From contig NZ_AXVA01000010.1 of NCBI RefSeq assembly GCF_000482325.1, positions 213,991 to 277,990 of the forward strand: 64,000 nucleotides of DNA. Reading direction: 5' to 3'. This DNA is from Bacillus sp. UNC438CL73TsuS30 (GTDB taxonomy: Bacteria > Bacillota > Bacilli > Bacillales > Cytobacillaceae). This document shows, piece after piece, positions 42,213-51,972 of this stretch. A program made the translations under genes and the position numbers. The notes beneath the pieces are model-generated. The model had not been told where the DNA came from. It saw only the letters and a list, made by a program, of their open reading frames with translations, and ran no database searches. Each line of letters opens with the position of its first letter. The first letter of the stretch is position 1.

Positions 42213-42872
42213 ATGAACTATAAAAATGTTAAAAGATTACTTGATATTTTATTATCAATAATTGGTTTGACGATTCTCTCTCCAATTTTGTTAATAGTAG
42301 CTATTGCTATTAAATTGGAGTCTAAAGGACCAGTTATTTTTAAACAAGAACGTCTGGGGTTAAATGGAAAAGTATTTAAAATATATAAGTTTCGTTCTAT
42401 GTGCGTTGGCGCTGAGAAGGTTGGAGTTTATGAAATTAAGGGTGATACGAGGGTTACTAAAGTTGGGAAGTTCATTCGAAGGACTAGTATTGATGAATTT
42501 CCTCAGTTTGTAAACATTATTAAAGGTGATATGTCGATTATTGGACCTAGACCCACTTTAACATATCATCCGTGGTCAATAGAGGAATATACTGTAGTAC
42601 AAAAAAAGAGATTTGATGTCAGACCAGGTGTTACTGGCTGGGCTCAGATTAACGGACGGAAAGATGTGCCTTGGAATAAAAGGATTGAATATGATGTTGA
42701 ATATGTTGAGAACCTTTCATTTTCATTTGATATCGAGATATTTTTTAAAACCATTATTAAGGTCCTTGCAATGAAGGATAATATCAATATTGGTGAGACT
42801 GCTAAAAAGGGGCCGATAACAATTCAAGGTTCCGAACTTACAGGAACAAGAGAAGAAAGTAGGGAAAATTAA
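42213..42872 (+). CDS. Polyprenyl-phosphate sugar-1-phosphate transferase (priming enzyme)
   Basis: A 219-residue bacterial sugar transferase. One N-terminal membrane helix or re-entrant hairpin (about 10-33) is followed by the catalytic domain with KIYKFRSM, RRTSIDEFPQFVNIIKGDM, IGPRPTL and RPGVTGWAQINGR. It links the first sugar-phosphate (probably the 4-keto-derived amino sugar) to undecaprenyl phosphate on the cytoplasmic side. It is the short form without Wzx-like extra helices, like EpsL/PglC. The stop codon abuts the ATG of the next gene. Confidence 0.9.
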   Translation: MNYKNVKRLLDILLSIIGLTILSPILLIVAIAIKLESKGPVIFKQERLGLNGKVFKIYKFRSMCVGAEKVGVYEIKGDTRVTKVGKFIRRTSIDEFPQFVNIIKGDMSIIGPRPTLTYHPWSIEEYTVVQKKRFDVRPGVTGWAQINGRKDVPWNKRIEYDVEYVENLSFSFDIEIFFKTIIKVLAMKDNINIGETAKKGPITIQGSELTGTREESREN

Positions 42873-43697
42873 ATGCCTTTGAAGTTGATGTATATTACAA
42901 ATCAAGGAAAAGTTGCCAAGATAGCAGAAAGGAATGGTGTAGACTGGATTTTTATTGATTTAGAGATTAATGGTAAAGATGAAAGACAAGGGCATTTAGA
43001 TACGGTCATATCCAGACACAGTTTAGAAGATGTAAAAAAAATTAAGCAAGTTATAACAAAATCTAAGCTGCTTGTACGAGTTAATCCAATTTATGAGGGC
43101 TCAAAAAATGAGATAGATAGAGTAATTAAAGATGGAGCAGATATTGTAATGCTTCCATTTTTTAAAACTAAGGATGAAGTTGAAGTTTTTGTTAGTTATG
43201 TAAACGATAGAGCTAAGGTTTGTCTTTTGTTAGAAACAGCTGAAGCAGTAGAAAATATTGACTCTATTCTAACAGTTCAGGGTATTGACTACATTCACAT
43301 AGGATTAAATGATTTGCATCTAAGTTATAAAATGAAATTTATGTTTGAGCTTTTAGTAGATGGTACTGTAGAAACAATTTGTAAAAAAATTCAGACAACT
43401 GGGGTTCCTTACGGATTTGGTGGGATTTCACAGATTGGGCAAGGGACTATCCCTGCAGAAAATATTATTGCAGAACATTATCGTTTGGGATCTAGTATGG
43501 CCATTTTATCTAGAAGCTTTTGTAATACCAATAAAAACACTGATTTAGTCCAAGTAGAAGAGATTTTCAAAACTGGGGTAAATAATATAAGAGAGTATGA
43601 AAGTACTTTGCTGAAAAAACAACGAGGTTTCTTTGAAAAAAATCATGAAATTGTTGAGAAGAAAGTATATGATTTTGTGTATTCATTTTCGAAATAA
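42873..43697 (+). CDS. HpcH/HpaI-family aldolase/lyase
   Basis: 274 residues with the TIM-barrel of the HpcH/HpaI aldolase-citrate lyase superfamily. It shows VDWIFIDLE near residue 28, LVRVNPIYEG, DGADIVMLPFF, LLETAEAVENID (metal-binding Glu) and GLNDLH (second metal ligand Asp). The second half past residue 230 is a helical extension. It begins directly at the upstream stop codon. Such enzymes join or cleave pyruvate or a 2-keto acid with an aldehyde. In a polysaccharide operon it may build a hydroxy-keto-acid substituent or a rare sugar acid; this is inference. Confidence 0.75.
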   Translation: MPLKLMYITNQGKVAKIAERNGVDWIFIDLEINGKDERQGHLDTVISRHSLEDVKKIKQVITKSKLLVRVNPIYEGSKNEIDRVIKDGADIVMLPFFKTKDEVEVFVSYVNDRAKVCLLLETAEAVENIDSILTVQGIDYIHIGLNDLHLSYKMKFMFELLVDGTVETICKKIQTTGVPYGFGGISQIGQGTIPAENIIAEHYRLGSSMAILSRSFCNTNKNTDLVQVEEIFKTGVNNIREYESTLLKKQRGFFEKNHEIVEKKVYDFVYSFSK

Positions 43698-43719
43698 CTG
43701 AATCTAAGGGAGATAATTT

Positions 43720-44634
43720 ATGAAACTATTACTTACCGGTGCTTTTCAATATAGTGATAAACAAATGAATAGGCTAAAGTCCCTTGGATATGAAATCGTA
43801 TTTATTCAGGATGAAAGAGTTCCTTTACAGATAAATGTATCAGATATAAATGCTGTAGTTTGTAATAGTCTATTTTCCTTCAATGACATTATTCAATTTA
43901 AAAGCTTGAAATTTATCCAGCTTACTAGTGCTGGATTGGATAGGGTGCCACTCGACTATATTAATGAACATGAGATAAAACTTTTTAGTGCTAAGGGAGT
44001 TTACAGTATTCCAATGGCTGAGTGGGTGGTATTAAAAGTTTTAGAAATCTATAAAAAGAGTAAGCAGTTTTACGATGCACAACAAAGTCATAATTGGGGA
44101 AAACACCGGGATTTGTTAGAACTGACAGATAAGACTGCTGCTATTATTGGTTTTGGTAGTGTTGGATCTGAAATAGCGAAGAGGCTTAAGATATTCGGTG
44201 TTAATGTAATGGGAATTGGCAGACGAAAAATAAAGTCTCCATTAATAGATGAGTATTATAATATTGATGATTTAGATCAAGCCATTAAGAAATGCGATAT
44301 CATTATACTTACGCTTCCGCTTACTGAGGAAACTTACCATTTAATTGATGCTAACATAATTGCTAAGATGAAAAAAAATAGCATTCTTATTAATGTTTCT
44401 CGTGGTGGTGTAATAAACGAGGATGAATTAATAAAAGTACTTAAAGAGGAGAAGTTTCTTGGTGTAGCCCTTGATGTATTTGAGGAGGAACCATTGCCAG
44501 TTGAAAGCCCTTTGTGGGATTTTAATAGAGTAATTGTTACACCTCATAATTCATTTGTTTCTGAGAAAACAAATGAACGACTATTTACAACATTAGAAAA
44601 AAATTTGCAAGAATTTATTAACTTGAATAATTAA
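43720..44634 (+). CDS. D-2-hydroxyacid dehydrogenase (NAD-dependent)
   Basis: 304 residues. The NAD-binding fold is IIGFGSVGSEIAKRLKIFG; the catalytic residues are Arg in NVSRGGVINE, Glu in DVFEEEPLP and His in TPHNSF. It is similar in length and motif order to phosphoglycerate-dehydrogenase-like enzymes that interconvert 2-keto and 2-hydroxy acids. AAGGGAG precedes the ATG. Its neighbours are the aldolase and an asparagine-synthetase-like protein, suggesting it reduces the aldolase product before it is attached to the polymer (inference). Confidence 0.8.
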   Translation: MKLLLTGAFQYSDKQMNRLKSLGYEIVFIQDERVPLQINVSDINAVVCNSLFSFNDIIQFKSLKFIQLTSAGLDRVPLDYINEHEIKLFSAKGVYSIPMAEWVVLKVLEIYKKSKQFYDAQQSHNWGKHRDLLELTDKTAAIIGFGSVGSEIAKRLKIFGVNVMGIGRRKIKSPLIDEYYNIDDLDQAIKKCDIIILTLPLTEETYHLIDANIIAKMKKNSILINVSRGGVINEDELIKVLKEEKFLGVALDVFEEEPLPVESPLWDFNRVIVTPHNSFVSEKTNERLFTTLEKNLQEFINLNN

Positions 44635-44681
44635 AATGAATGGCAATTTGCAATTTACTTTTATTAAGGATGGATATAGTG

Positions 44682-46244
44682 ATGAAGAATAAGATAGAAG
44701 ATATCTTAGATAATAATTCACATTTACAAAAGCTATTGTTTAGACGAGGATATCTATTTACCTCTAAGAAAATGGAAAATATAAATGTTTTTCCATTTTA
44801 TAACCATTGGTCAGAAAGTAAAATTAAAAATTATTACTTATATTTGCATAATGATCAAAAAAAGTTTATGGTAACTCGAAATAATAAAACATTTGTCTTA
44901 ATTGGTCATGCTTATAATCCTTGGGATAATATTAGTAATGAGAGTCAAATACTTGAAGTGTGTGCAGATGCATTAGAGGTAGGTAAAATAAATTTTTTTA
45001 GTGAATTGAGTAAAATTTCTGGTGTATTTATTATTATTGTTTTGGAAAAAAATAAAATATTTGTTGTTCAAGATAGCACAGGTATCATGCCGCTTTTCTA
45101 CTCGGAAAATAATAAAGATATATATTACTCATCTCATTCCCAACTTATTGCAGATATATGTGATTTTAATATGGACCATGAAATAGATAAGCTATTAAAT
45201 TCAAAATTTTATCTAATAGGTATAAGGCACTTGCCAGGAATAAAATCACCGTTTAATCAAATTAAAGCATTAACAGCAAATACTTATTTAGAATCTCATC
45301 CATTTACAGTACAAAGATTCTTCCCATCAAGACAGTTCCAAGAGCCTTCAGAAAATCCATTAGAAATGATTTGCAATGTACTAAAAAATAGTATGATGTT
45401 GGTTTCTGAGAAATTCAATGCATCCATTTCGCTTACAGGCGGAACAGATAGTAAGATGACCTTAGCTGCTGCAAAAGATTATTATGGAAAATTTAATTAT
45501 TTTAGTTTTTTCTCAACAGAGGCTGAAGAAAAAGATGCTAAGGCTGCTCATAAAATATGTGAACAACTGGGTCTTAATCACACTATTTATATGGTACCTA
45601 AAGAAAATGATGATATTGATAATTTTGAAATAATATCACAGATTATTAATCATAATGCGGGATATATTAAAAAGCATAAAAGTGCTGAGTTAAGAAAAAT
45701 CATATTTTTATATCAACAAAATGAGATTGAAATGGAAGTTAAATCTCACATATCTGAAATAGGTAGAGCCTTTTATTATAAAAAACTTGGAAAAAAACTA
45801 ATGCCAAGTCCTTTGACACCGAGACATATGAGTAACCTTTATAAAAGAAATATGTTTAACCGAGCCACTTTAAAGTATATGGATGATGCTTTTCAGGAGT
45901 TTATTGATGTTACAAATTTTGGTGAAGGTTTCAATGATAGATATGATGAATCTGATATGTTTTATTGGGAACATCGAATGAGTCAGTGGGCTTCGTTAGT
46001 TAAACAGGATTTTGACATCTCTAATAATACAACAATAATATACAATAATAGAAAGTTATTAGATCTTTTTATGGATTTCAAACTTGAAGATAGAATAGAA
46101 GATAATCCTCAAAAAGAAATTATAAAATCCTTAAATGAAAGTTTATTTGAATTAAATATCTCAAATGAAAATGCAATGAAAAATAAAAAGCGTATATTAC
46201 TAGAAAAACTGTTTTTTGAAGTAAATTCAAGATTACTAAAGTGA
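44682..46244 (+). CDS. Asparagine-synthetase-like ATP-pyrophosphatase enzyme without the glutaminase cysteine
   Basis: About 520 residues. The N-terminal half has the fold of class II amidotransferases (GVFIIIVLEKNKIFVVQDS, then MPLFY and YYSSHSQLIAD) but lacks the Cys-2 nucleophile. The C-terminal half has the PP-loop SLTGGTDSKMTLAAA, a variant of SGGxDS, and a cluster of acidic residues. This is the pattern of beta-lactam-synthetase-like or amide-forming enzymes that use an amine other than glutamine ammonia. ATG 44682 is preferred over ATG 44640 for its AAGGATGG. It probably adenylates a carboxylate for amide formation on the sugar or acid. Confidence 0.7.
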   Translation: MKNKIEDILDNNSHLQKLLFRRGYLFTSKKMENINVFPFYNHWSESKIKNYYLYLHNDQKKFMVTRNNKTFVLIGHAYNPWDNISNESQILEVCADALEVGKINFFSELSKISGVFIIIVLEKNKIFVVQDSTGIMPLFYSENNKDIYYSSHSQLIADICDFNMDHEIDKLLNSKFYLIGIRHLPGIKSPFNQIKALTANTYLESHPFTVQRFFPSRQFQEPSENPLEMICNVLKNSMMLVSEKFNASISLTGGTDSKMTLAAAKDYYGKFNYFSFFSTEAEEKDAKAAHKICEQLGLNHTIYMVPKENDDIDNFEIISQIINHNAGYIKKHKSAELRKIIFLYQQNEIEMEVKSHISEIGRAFYYKKLGKKLMPSPLTPRHMSNLYKRNMFNRATLKYMDDAFQEFIDVTNFGEGFNDRYDESDMFYWEHRMSQWASLVKQDFDISNNTTIIYNNRKLLDLFMDFKLEDRIEDNPQKEIIKSLNESLFELNISNENAMKNKKRILLEKLFFEVNSRLLK

Positions 46245-46463
46245 AATAAGGGCATCGATACTAATAATTATTTAGATCAAATATATCTTAATTAAAGATA
46301 AATATGTTTCTATTTAATATCTATTTATCTTTGATTGGTATATTAAAAACACAAAGGCCAATTTTGAATAAATGCAATCATCTGAATATTGATTTTATAA
46401 ATATGAAAATATACAGATTTAGGGGATTTTTTGTAATTGGTTTTATAAAGAAGGTGCTTATAA

Positions 46464-47582
46464 ATGAAGAAAGTTTTATTAACTGCCACTGTTCAAAGTC
46501 ATATTGCACAATTTCATTTACCTTTAATTCATATGCTTAAATTAAATGGGTATGAAGTACATGTTGCAGGGAGAAATAATTTAAAAGAGAAAAATGGTTT
46601 AAAAATAGAGGGTCCTGATAAAATATTTGACATCCCTTTTGAAAGGTCACCATTAAGTAAGAATAATATAAAAGCATATAAGCAACTGAAGAGAATTTTA
46701 ATAAATAATAGTTATGATATTGTTCATTGTAATACTCCTATGGGTGGGGTTATTACTAGACTAGCAGCAAACGAATTTCGCAAAAAGGGTACTAAAGTTT
46801 ACTATACTGCACATGGTTTTCATTTTTACAAAGGTTCCCCGTTAAAAAATTGGCTTGTGTACTATCCTATAGAAATGTTCTTAGCTCGTTATACAGACAA
46901 ACTTATAACTATTACGAAAGAGGATTATGAATTAGCCAGTAAAAAATTTAAAACAAATATCTACCATGTTCATGGTGTTGGAGTAAATACATCAAAATAT
47001 AATCCAGTTAATAAAGAAGAAAAAGATAATATCCGCATGAATCTAGGTTTTAAAAAAAATGAATTTATTATTATTTGTATAGGTGAGTTGAACAAGAATA
47101 AGAATCAGAAGGCTATTATCAACGCTATGCCTGAATTAATTAAGAGAATTCCAAATGTAAAATTATTACTTGCAGGGAATGGACCAAATGAAGCAGATTT
47201 AAAACACTTAGTATCTGATTTGAAAGTTATTGATAACGTAAAATTCTTAGGTTACAGAACTGACTTAAATAAATATATAAATTTGAGTGATTTGGTTGTT
47301 TCATTTAGCTATAGGGAGGGCTTGCCACTTAATATAATGGAAGCAATGATTTGTAAGAAACCTATAGTTGCTTCTAAAAATAGAGGGCATAAAGAATTGA
47401 TTAATGATAAAGTCTCGGGTATTTTGGTAAATCCAAATAATCATAGGGATATTGAAAAAACGGTTTCTACATTATATCTCAATAAAGGTAAGCAAAGAAA
47501 TCTTGCGGAGATGGCTTTTAATCTTGTTAAACCTTATACAATAGAAAATGTTTTGGAAGAAATTAAGGAAATTTATTTTTAA
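46464..47582 (+). CDS. Family 4 glycosyltransferase, EpsD-like
   Basis: 372 residues with a GT-B fold. The N-terminal half matches the EpsD pattern (VLLTATVQSHIAQFHLPL, HCNTPMGGVITRLAA, YTAHGFHFYKGSPLKNW). The C-terminal donor-binding part has GELNKNKNQ and the E-x7-E region REGLPLNIMEAM. AAGAAGGTG precedes the ATG. It adds a sugar to the lipid-linked repeat unit in the cytoplasm. The short frame at 46304 that ends inside this gene is not real. Confidence 0.85.
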   Translation: MKKVLLTATVQSHIAQFHLPLIHMLKLNGYEVHVAGRNNLKEKNGLKIEGPDKIFDIPFERSPLSKNNIKAYKQLKRILINNSYDIVHCNTPMGGVITRLAANEFRKKGTKVYYTAHGFHFYKGSPLKNWLVYYPIEMFLARYTDKLITITKEDYELASKKFKTNIYHVHGVGVNTSKYNPVNKEEKDNIRMNLGFKKNEFIIICIGELNKNKNQKAIINAMPELIKRIPNVKLLLAGNGPNEADLKHLVSDLKVIDNVKFLGYRTDLNKYINLSDLVVSFSYREGLPLNIMEAMICKKPIVASKNRGHKELINDKVSGILVNPNNHRDIEKTVSTLYLNKGKQRNLAEMAFNLVKPYTIENVLEEIKEIYF

Positions 47583-47691
47583 TTAATAAGTATATTTTTG
47601 GGAATCAAGTTCCCAATTGTTAAATGATTGGAAATACTAATTGTTTCTTGTCAGTTTACGGTAATAAAATTTGGAAAAAGAAGGTGATTTG

Positions 47692-48489
47692 ATGCCTCGC
47701 ATATCAGTAATAATGGGGATTTATAATACTAATAAAGAGCCTATGGTAAAAGCTGCGGTTAATTCAATACTTAATCAGACTTTTAGCAACTTTGAATTCA
47801 TTATTTGCGATGATGGCTCAACCGATGGCACTTTTGAATTAATAAAAAGGATTACAGAACATGATAATAGGGTTATTATTATTAGAAATGCCTTAAATAG
47901 TGGTCTTGCAAAAACTTTAAATAATTGTTTAGAAATAGCTAAAGGGGAATATATTGCAAGGATGGATGCCGATGACATATCCTTGCCAAATAGGCTTGAG
48001 AAACAGGTGGAATTTTTAGATAATAATGCGGAATATGACGTAGTTGGCTGTAATATTGTTTTGTTTAATGAAAATGGTGATTGGGGATATAGGAAAACAG
48101 TTGAGAGGCCAGAGAAAACTAACTTCCTTTTTGGCACTCCATTTAATCACCCTTCCGTAGTCATGAGAAGAAGTACTCTGATTGATTTAGGAGGCTACCG
48201 TGTAGATAAGGAAACCTTACGCTGTGAGGATTATGATCTATTTATGAGATTATATGCAATGGGGCGAAAGGGTTATAATATTCAAGAAAAATTATTTAAA
48301 TTTCGAGAAAATCAATCTGCATATCAGCGAAGAAAATACAAGTATCGGTTAGACGAAGCAAAGGTTAGATATAAAGGTTTTAAAGAATTAGGTTTAATGC
48401 CAAAAGGAGCTTTATATACAATAAAGCCTCTAATAGTAGGCTTATTACCACAGACATTTTTGGCAAGACTTAGGAATGAGAGAATATAA
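47692..48489 (+). CDS. Family 2 glycosyltransferase, EpsE-like
   Basis: 265 residues with a GT-A fold. RISVIMGIYNTN opens the nucleotide-binding domain, DDGSTDGT is the first acidic motif and ARMDADD is the DxD metal motif at about 87-92. GTPFNHPSVVMRRS and EDYDLFMRLY follow. It resembles B. subtilis EpsE, which is both a transferase and a flagellar clutch. ATG 47692 with AAGAAGGTGA 5 bp upstream is chosen over the TTG 21 bases earlier. Clutch activity cannot be read from sequence alone. Confidence 0.85.
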   Translation: MPRISVIMGIYNTNKEPMVKAAVNSILNQTFSNFEFIICDDGSTDGTFELIKRITEHDNRVIIIRNALNSGLAKTLNNCLEIAKGEYIARMDADDISLPNRLEKQVEFLDNNAEYDVVGCNIVLFNENGDWGYRKTVERPEKTNFLFGTPFNHPSVVMRRSTLIDLGGYRVDKETLRCEDYDLFMRLYAMGRKGYNIQEKLFKFRENQSAYQRRKYKYRLDEAKVRYKGFKELGLMPKGALYTIKPLIVGLLPQTFLARLRNERI

Positions 48490-48582
48490 GATTAATTATA
48501 ATCATCTCTTTACCTAGGTTATTAATTCCATGAGAAAAACATTATTGCAGTTCCAAAAAGGAGAGAATTGAAGGAGCCATAT

Positions 48583-49644
48583 ATGCCGATATACTTTTTA
48601 ACAGCTTTATCGTCGTTCTTATTTATTTTGACATCAAGATTTTTTCTTAAAAAGAATAGAATAATAAGTAAAATGCTTTCCTATTGCTCATTTATAATAT
48701 TATGGGTTATTAGTGGTATTAGGTATGAAGTAGGGACAGATTTTTCTTTTTATTACACATATATTAATGTTGTTAAATCAATAGATATTAAAAATAATGA
48801 GTATGGAATGTGGCTATTAGGCTCATTTATAAATTCTTTTACTAATAATGGTCAAGTATTTATTCTAATTACATCATTAATAATAATATTTTTTTTATTT
48901 AAAACAATTGAAAAGAATTCCACTTATCCAGAAATTAGTATCTTATTACTTTTTGGTTTAGGTTTCTACTTTACTTCTTTAAACATTTTAAGGCAGTATA
49001 TAGCCTTAAGTATTGTTTTTTATTCATTGAAGTACCTCTTTGACAAAAAATATTGGAGATATTCCTTTTTAATACTTTTAGCAACAATGTTTCATTATTC
49101 TGCTATTATTGCTTTTGGATTGATTATTGTTACCAAGATTCAAAAGCAGTCAATTGTGAACAGAATATTAACTATCTTGGCTTTTGTGTGTTTTCTAGCT
49201 TTTTATAATAAAATCTTATTGTTTTTGATCCCAAGTCAGTATTCAGGTTATGAGGATAGTGAATTTTTAAATAAGGGTGCTAATTTTATCTTCTTTATAT
49301 TATATTTAGTCATTACTATTATACTCCATATTTTTAGAAAACAATTAGTTCAGTTAAATGAAAAAAACGAATATTATTTGTTTTTAATATTAATAGGAAC
49401 TGGAATTTCTTTATTAGGCACGCAATCTTTAATAATACAGCGATTGGCAAGCTATTTTACAATTTCAGCAATTATTATTTTACCTGATTTAATTAAAATA
49501 GTTAAAGACAAGAATTTAAGAATTATTGCTTATTTAGGAATAGTAGGTATCTCTTTTGTTGGTATGTACTTATTTTTGAGTCGGAATCTTGGAGAAGTTT
49601 TACCATATAACACTTTTTTTAATAGTCTTAAAATAAATTACTAA
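48583..49644 (+). CDS. EpsG/Wzy-like polysaccharide polymerase
   Basis: About 353 residues, very hydrophobic, with roughly ten membrane helices. It contains the GIRYEVGTDFSFYY segment near residue 55, typical of EpsG-family polymerases, and LNILRQYIALSIVFYSLKY near 135. Wzy-type enzymes link repeat units outside the membrane. ATG 48583 has AAGGAG 6 bp upstream; TTG 48568 is weaker. It lies between two glycosyltransferase genes as in Eps operons. Confidence 0.85.
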   Translation: MPIYFLTALSSFLFILTSRFFLKKNRIISKMLSYCSFIILWVISGIRYEVGTDFSFYYTYINVVKSIDIKNNEYGMWLLGSFINSFTNNGQVFILITSLIIIFFLFKTIEKNSTYPEISILLLFGLGFYFTSLNILRQYIALSIVFYSLKYLFDKKYWRYSFLILLATMFHYSAIIAFGLIIVTKIQKQSIVNRILTILAFVCFLAFYNKILLFLIPSQYSGYEDSEFLNKGANFIFFILYLVITIILHIFRKQLVQLNEKNEYYLFLILIGTGISLLGTQSLIIQRLASYFTISAIIILPDLIKIVKDKNLRIIAYLGIVGISFVGMYLFLSRNLGEVLPYNTFFNSLKINY

Positions 49645-49766
49645 ATAAAAGTAATAGAATACGGGAAGGTAAATGTCGTTGTAATACAATTAGATGAAAA
49701 AATTAATCTCATCCATTAAGCTGTTTGTCTTTAGCTTATAGAAAAATTTAAAAAGGATTGGAAAAT

Positions 49767-50900
49767 ATGGTGATTGAATATAAAAATAGAGTATTACATG
49801 TTGTAAGTGAGATGCATCGTGGTGGTGCTGAAACAATGTTAATGAATATTTATCGTAATATAGATAGATCAAAAGTTCAATTTGACTTTATTTCACATAA
49901 TAAAGAGAAGAGTGCTTACGATGATGAAATATTGTCCCTTGGAGGCCGAATATTCTATCTCCCAAGTTTAGGATCTTCTGGGCCGATTTCATATATAAAA
50001 AATCTAAGAAAAATTATTAAAGAAAAAGGACCTTATGTTGCTGTTCATGCACATACGGATTATCAAACTGGTTTTGTTGCATTGGCTTCTCGATTAGCCG
50101 GTGTAAAAAAAAGAATATGTCATTCACACAACACAGCTTGGAAGGCTAACCCAAACTTGATAGATAAGGTATTCCTAAGTTTTTACAAAACTTTAATTTT
50201 AACAAACACTACAGATTTCTGTGCATGTGGAAAAGAAGCAGCGAAATTTTTATTTAGAGATTGGAAAAAGGACAATCATGTTAATATAATTCAAAATGGA
50301 ATTGATTTAGATGTTTTTATTAATCAAAATGGTGCAGAAAAAGACGAAATATACAAGAGTTTAAATATAGATAGAGGTACATTAATTATAGGGCATATAG
50401 GAAGATTTGTTGAACAAAAAAATCATGAATTTATCATAAAAATAGCTTTAACCTTAAAAGAAAAAAGTGGAAATTTCAAATTTTTATTAATTGGTGAAGG
50501 CCCATTACTACCTATGATAAAAGAAAAGATAATTGAACTGGGTCTAAGTGATTATGTTCTTTTTTTAGGTGTAAGATCAGATATACCTAATTTAATGAGT
50601 ATTTTTGATGTATTTTTGATGCCTTCACATTTTGAGGGACTTCCAGTTTCAATGATTGAAGCTCAAGCAGTTGGAATTCCTTGTGTGGTTTCAGATGTAA
50701 TAACAGATGAAGTAGACATGGGTATAGGGCTTATTAAAAAATATAGTCTAAAAAGTTCTTTAGATGAATGGGTAAGTGGAATCCAATATGCTGCATTAAT
50801 CGAGAGACCATCAACCGAATTAAGATACAATTCTCTGACAAATAGAGGCTATAATGTGAAAGAAAACATAAATGTTATTCTTTCATTATATGGAATTTAA
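49767..50900 (+). CDS. Family 4 glycosyltransferase, EpsF-like
   Basis: About 377 residues. It starts with VLHVVSEMHRGGAETMLMN and has HAHTDYQTGFVALASRLAG, CHSHNTAWK, CACGKEAAKFLF, GHIGRFVEQKNH and HFEGLPVSMIEAQ. These correspond segment by segment to B. subtilis EpsF. ATG 49767 is chosen for AAAAGGATT 8 bp upstream. It transfers a hexose to the lipid-linked intermediate; donor unknown. Confidence 0.87.
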   Translation: MVIEYKNRVLHVVSEMHRGGAETMLMNIYRNIDRSKVQFDFISHNKEKSAYDDEILSLGGRIFYLPSLGSSGPISYIKNLRKIIKEKGPYVAVHAHTDYQTGFVALASRLAGVKKRICHSHNTAWKANPNLIDKVFLSFYKTLILTNTTDFCACGKEAAKFLFRDWKKDNHVNIIQNGIDLDVFINQNGAEKDEIYKSLNIDRGTLIIGHIGRFVEQKNHEFIIKIALTLKEKSGNFKFLLIGEGPLLPMIKEKIIELGLSDYVLFLGVRSDIPNLMSIFDVFLMPSHFEGLPVSMIEAQAVGIPCVVSDVITDEVDMGIGLIKKYSLKSSLDEWVSGIQYAALIERPSTELRYNSLTNRGYNVKENINVILSLYGI

Positions 50901-50965
50901 TATCGTAAAATACAAACATTCAATATTAGTAAAAAAACAATTAATATATTGAAATGAGGAAAAGT

Positions 50966-51922
50966 ATGAAACAAATAGTTATATTAGATACATCAATTGG
51001 AACATTAAATATAGGTGATGAAATTATTGTAGACTCAGTTAATAGAGAATTAAATAAGCTTTTTAAAGAAAGTACTATGTTTGTAAAGTTGCCTACCCAT
51101 GAAAAAATTAGTAGATACGGAAAAAGAATAATAAATAATAGTAATTTTTCATTTGTGGCAGGAACTAATCTATTACAATCAAAAAGGAAAATAATAAGAA
51201 CAAATCAATGGAATGTAAATCTTTTTGATGCATTAAATTTTTCAAATGTTATTTTAATGGGAGTTGGTTGGCAAAATTACCAGCAGAATCCTAATCTTTT
51301 ATCGAAAATATTTTATAAAAATGCTTTAAGTAGGGATTATTTTCACTCAGTAAGGGATAATTATACAAAGCAGAAATTAAATTCTATTGGTGTTAACAAT
51401 GTGTACAATACTGGGTGCCCAACGATGTGGGAACTAACTAAAGATCATTGCAAGATGATTCCACATAGGAAGGGAAAGAATGTAGTATTTACTTTGACTG
51501 ACTATAGTGTGGATCCCGAAAATGATAAAAAATTAATAGAAATATTAAAAAGGAACTATGAGAAGGTATATTTTTGGATTCAAGGTTCTGGAGATTATAA
51601 ATACGTTAAGACGTTATCTGAATCACTTCATTTTATTGACCCCACTTTAAAAAGTTTTGATGACTTACTTGAATCCGATGAAGAACTAGATTATATTGGA
51701 ACACGATTACACGCTGGTATTAGGGCTATGCAGAAAAAAAGAAGAAGTATTATTATCGGTATAGATAATAGGGCTTTAGAAAAACAAAAAGATTTTAACA
51801 TTAATGTGATAAACAGGGAAGAAATAATCAAATTAGAAACCTATTTAAATAGCGAAATATTTACTAATATTAACTTAGATATAAAAGCAATAGAAGCATG
51901 GAAAAGACAATTTAAAAATTAA
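50966..51922 (+). CDS. Polysaccharide pyruvyltransferase-family protein
   Basis: About 318 residues with the family layout. It begins LDTSIGTLNIGDEII with the NxGDE motif that starts pyruvyltransferases. FVAGTNLLQSKRK, VRDNYTKQKLNSIG, NTGCPTMWEL and the late GTRLHAGIRAMQKKRRSI follow. This enzyme puts a pyruvate ketal or similar group on sugars, giving a negative charge. ATG 50966 has GAGG 6 bp upstream; the ATG 12 bases earlier does not. Confidence 0.8.
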   Translation: MKQIVILDTSIGTLNIGDEIIVDSVNRELNKLFKESTMFVKLPTHEKISRYGKRIINNSNFSFVAGTNLLQSKRKIIRTNQWNVNLFDALNFSNVILMGVGWQNYQQNPNLLSKIFYKNALSRDYFHSVRDNYTKQKLNSIGVNNVYNTGCPTMWELTKDHCKMIPHRKGKNVVFTLTDYSVDPENDKKLIEILKRNYEKVYFWIQGSGDYKYVKTLSESLHFIDPTLKSFDDLLESDEELDYIGTRLHAGIRAMQKKRRSIIIGIDNRALEKQKDFNINVINREEIIKLETYLNSEIFTNINLDIKAIEAWKRQFKN

Positions 51923-51972
51923 GATTTTTATATTTAAAACAATTTTCTAATAATAAATGCTATTTAGTTGGG

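Noticed and set aside
46304..46540. 78-codon frame upstream of the EpsD-like gene
   Set aside because: It overlaps the start of the glycosyltransferase gene and has no ribosome binding site; AT-rich noise.
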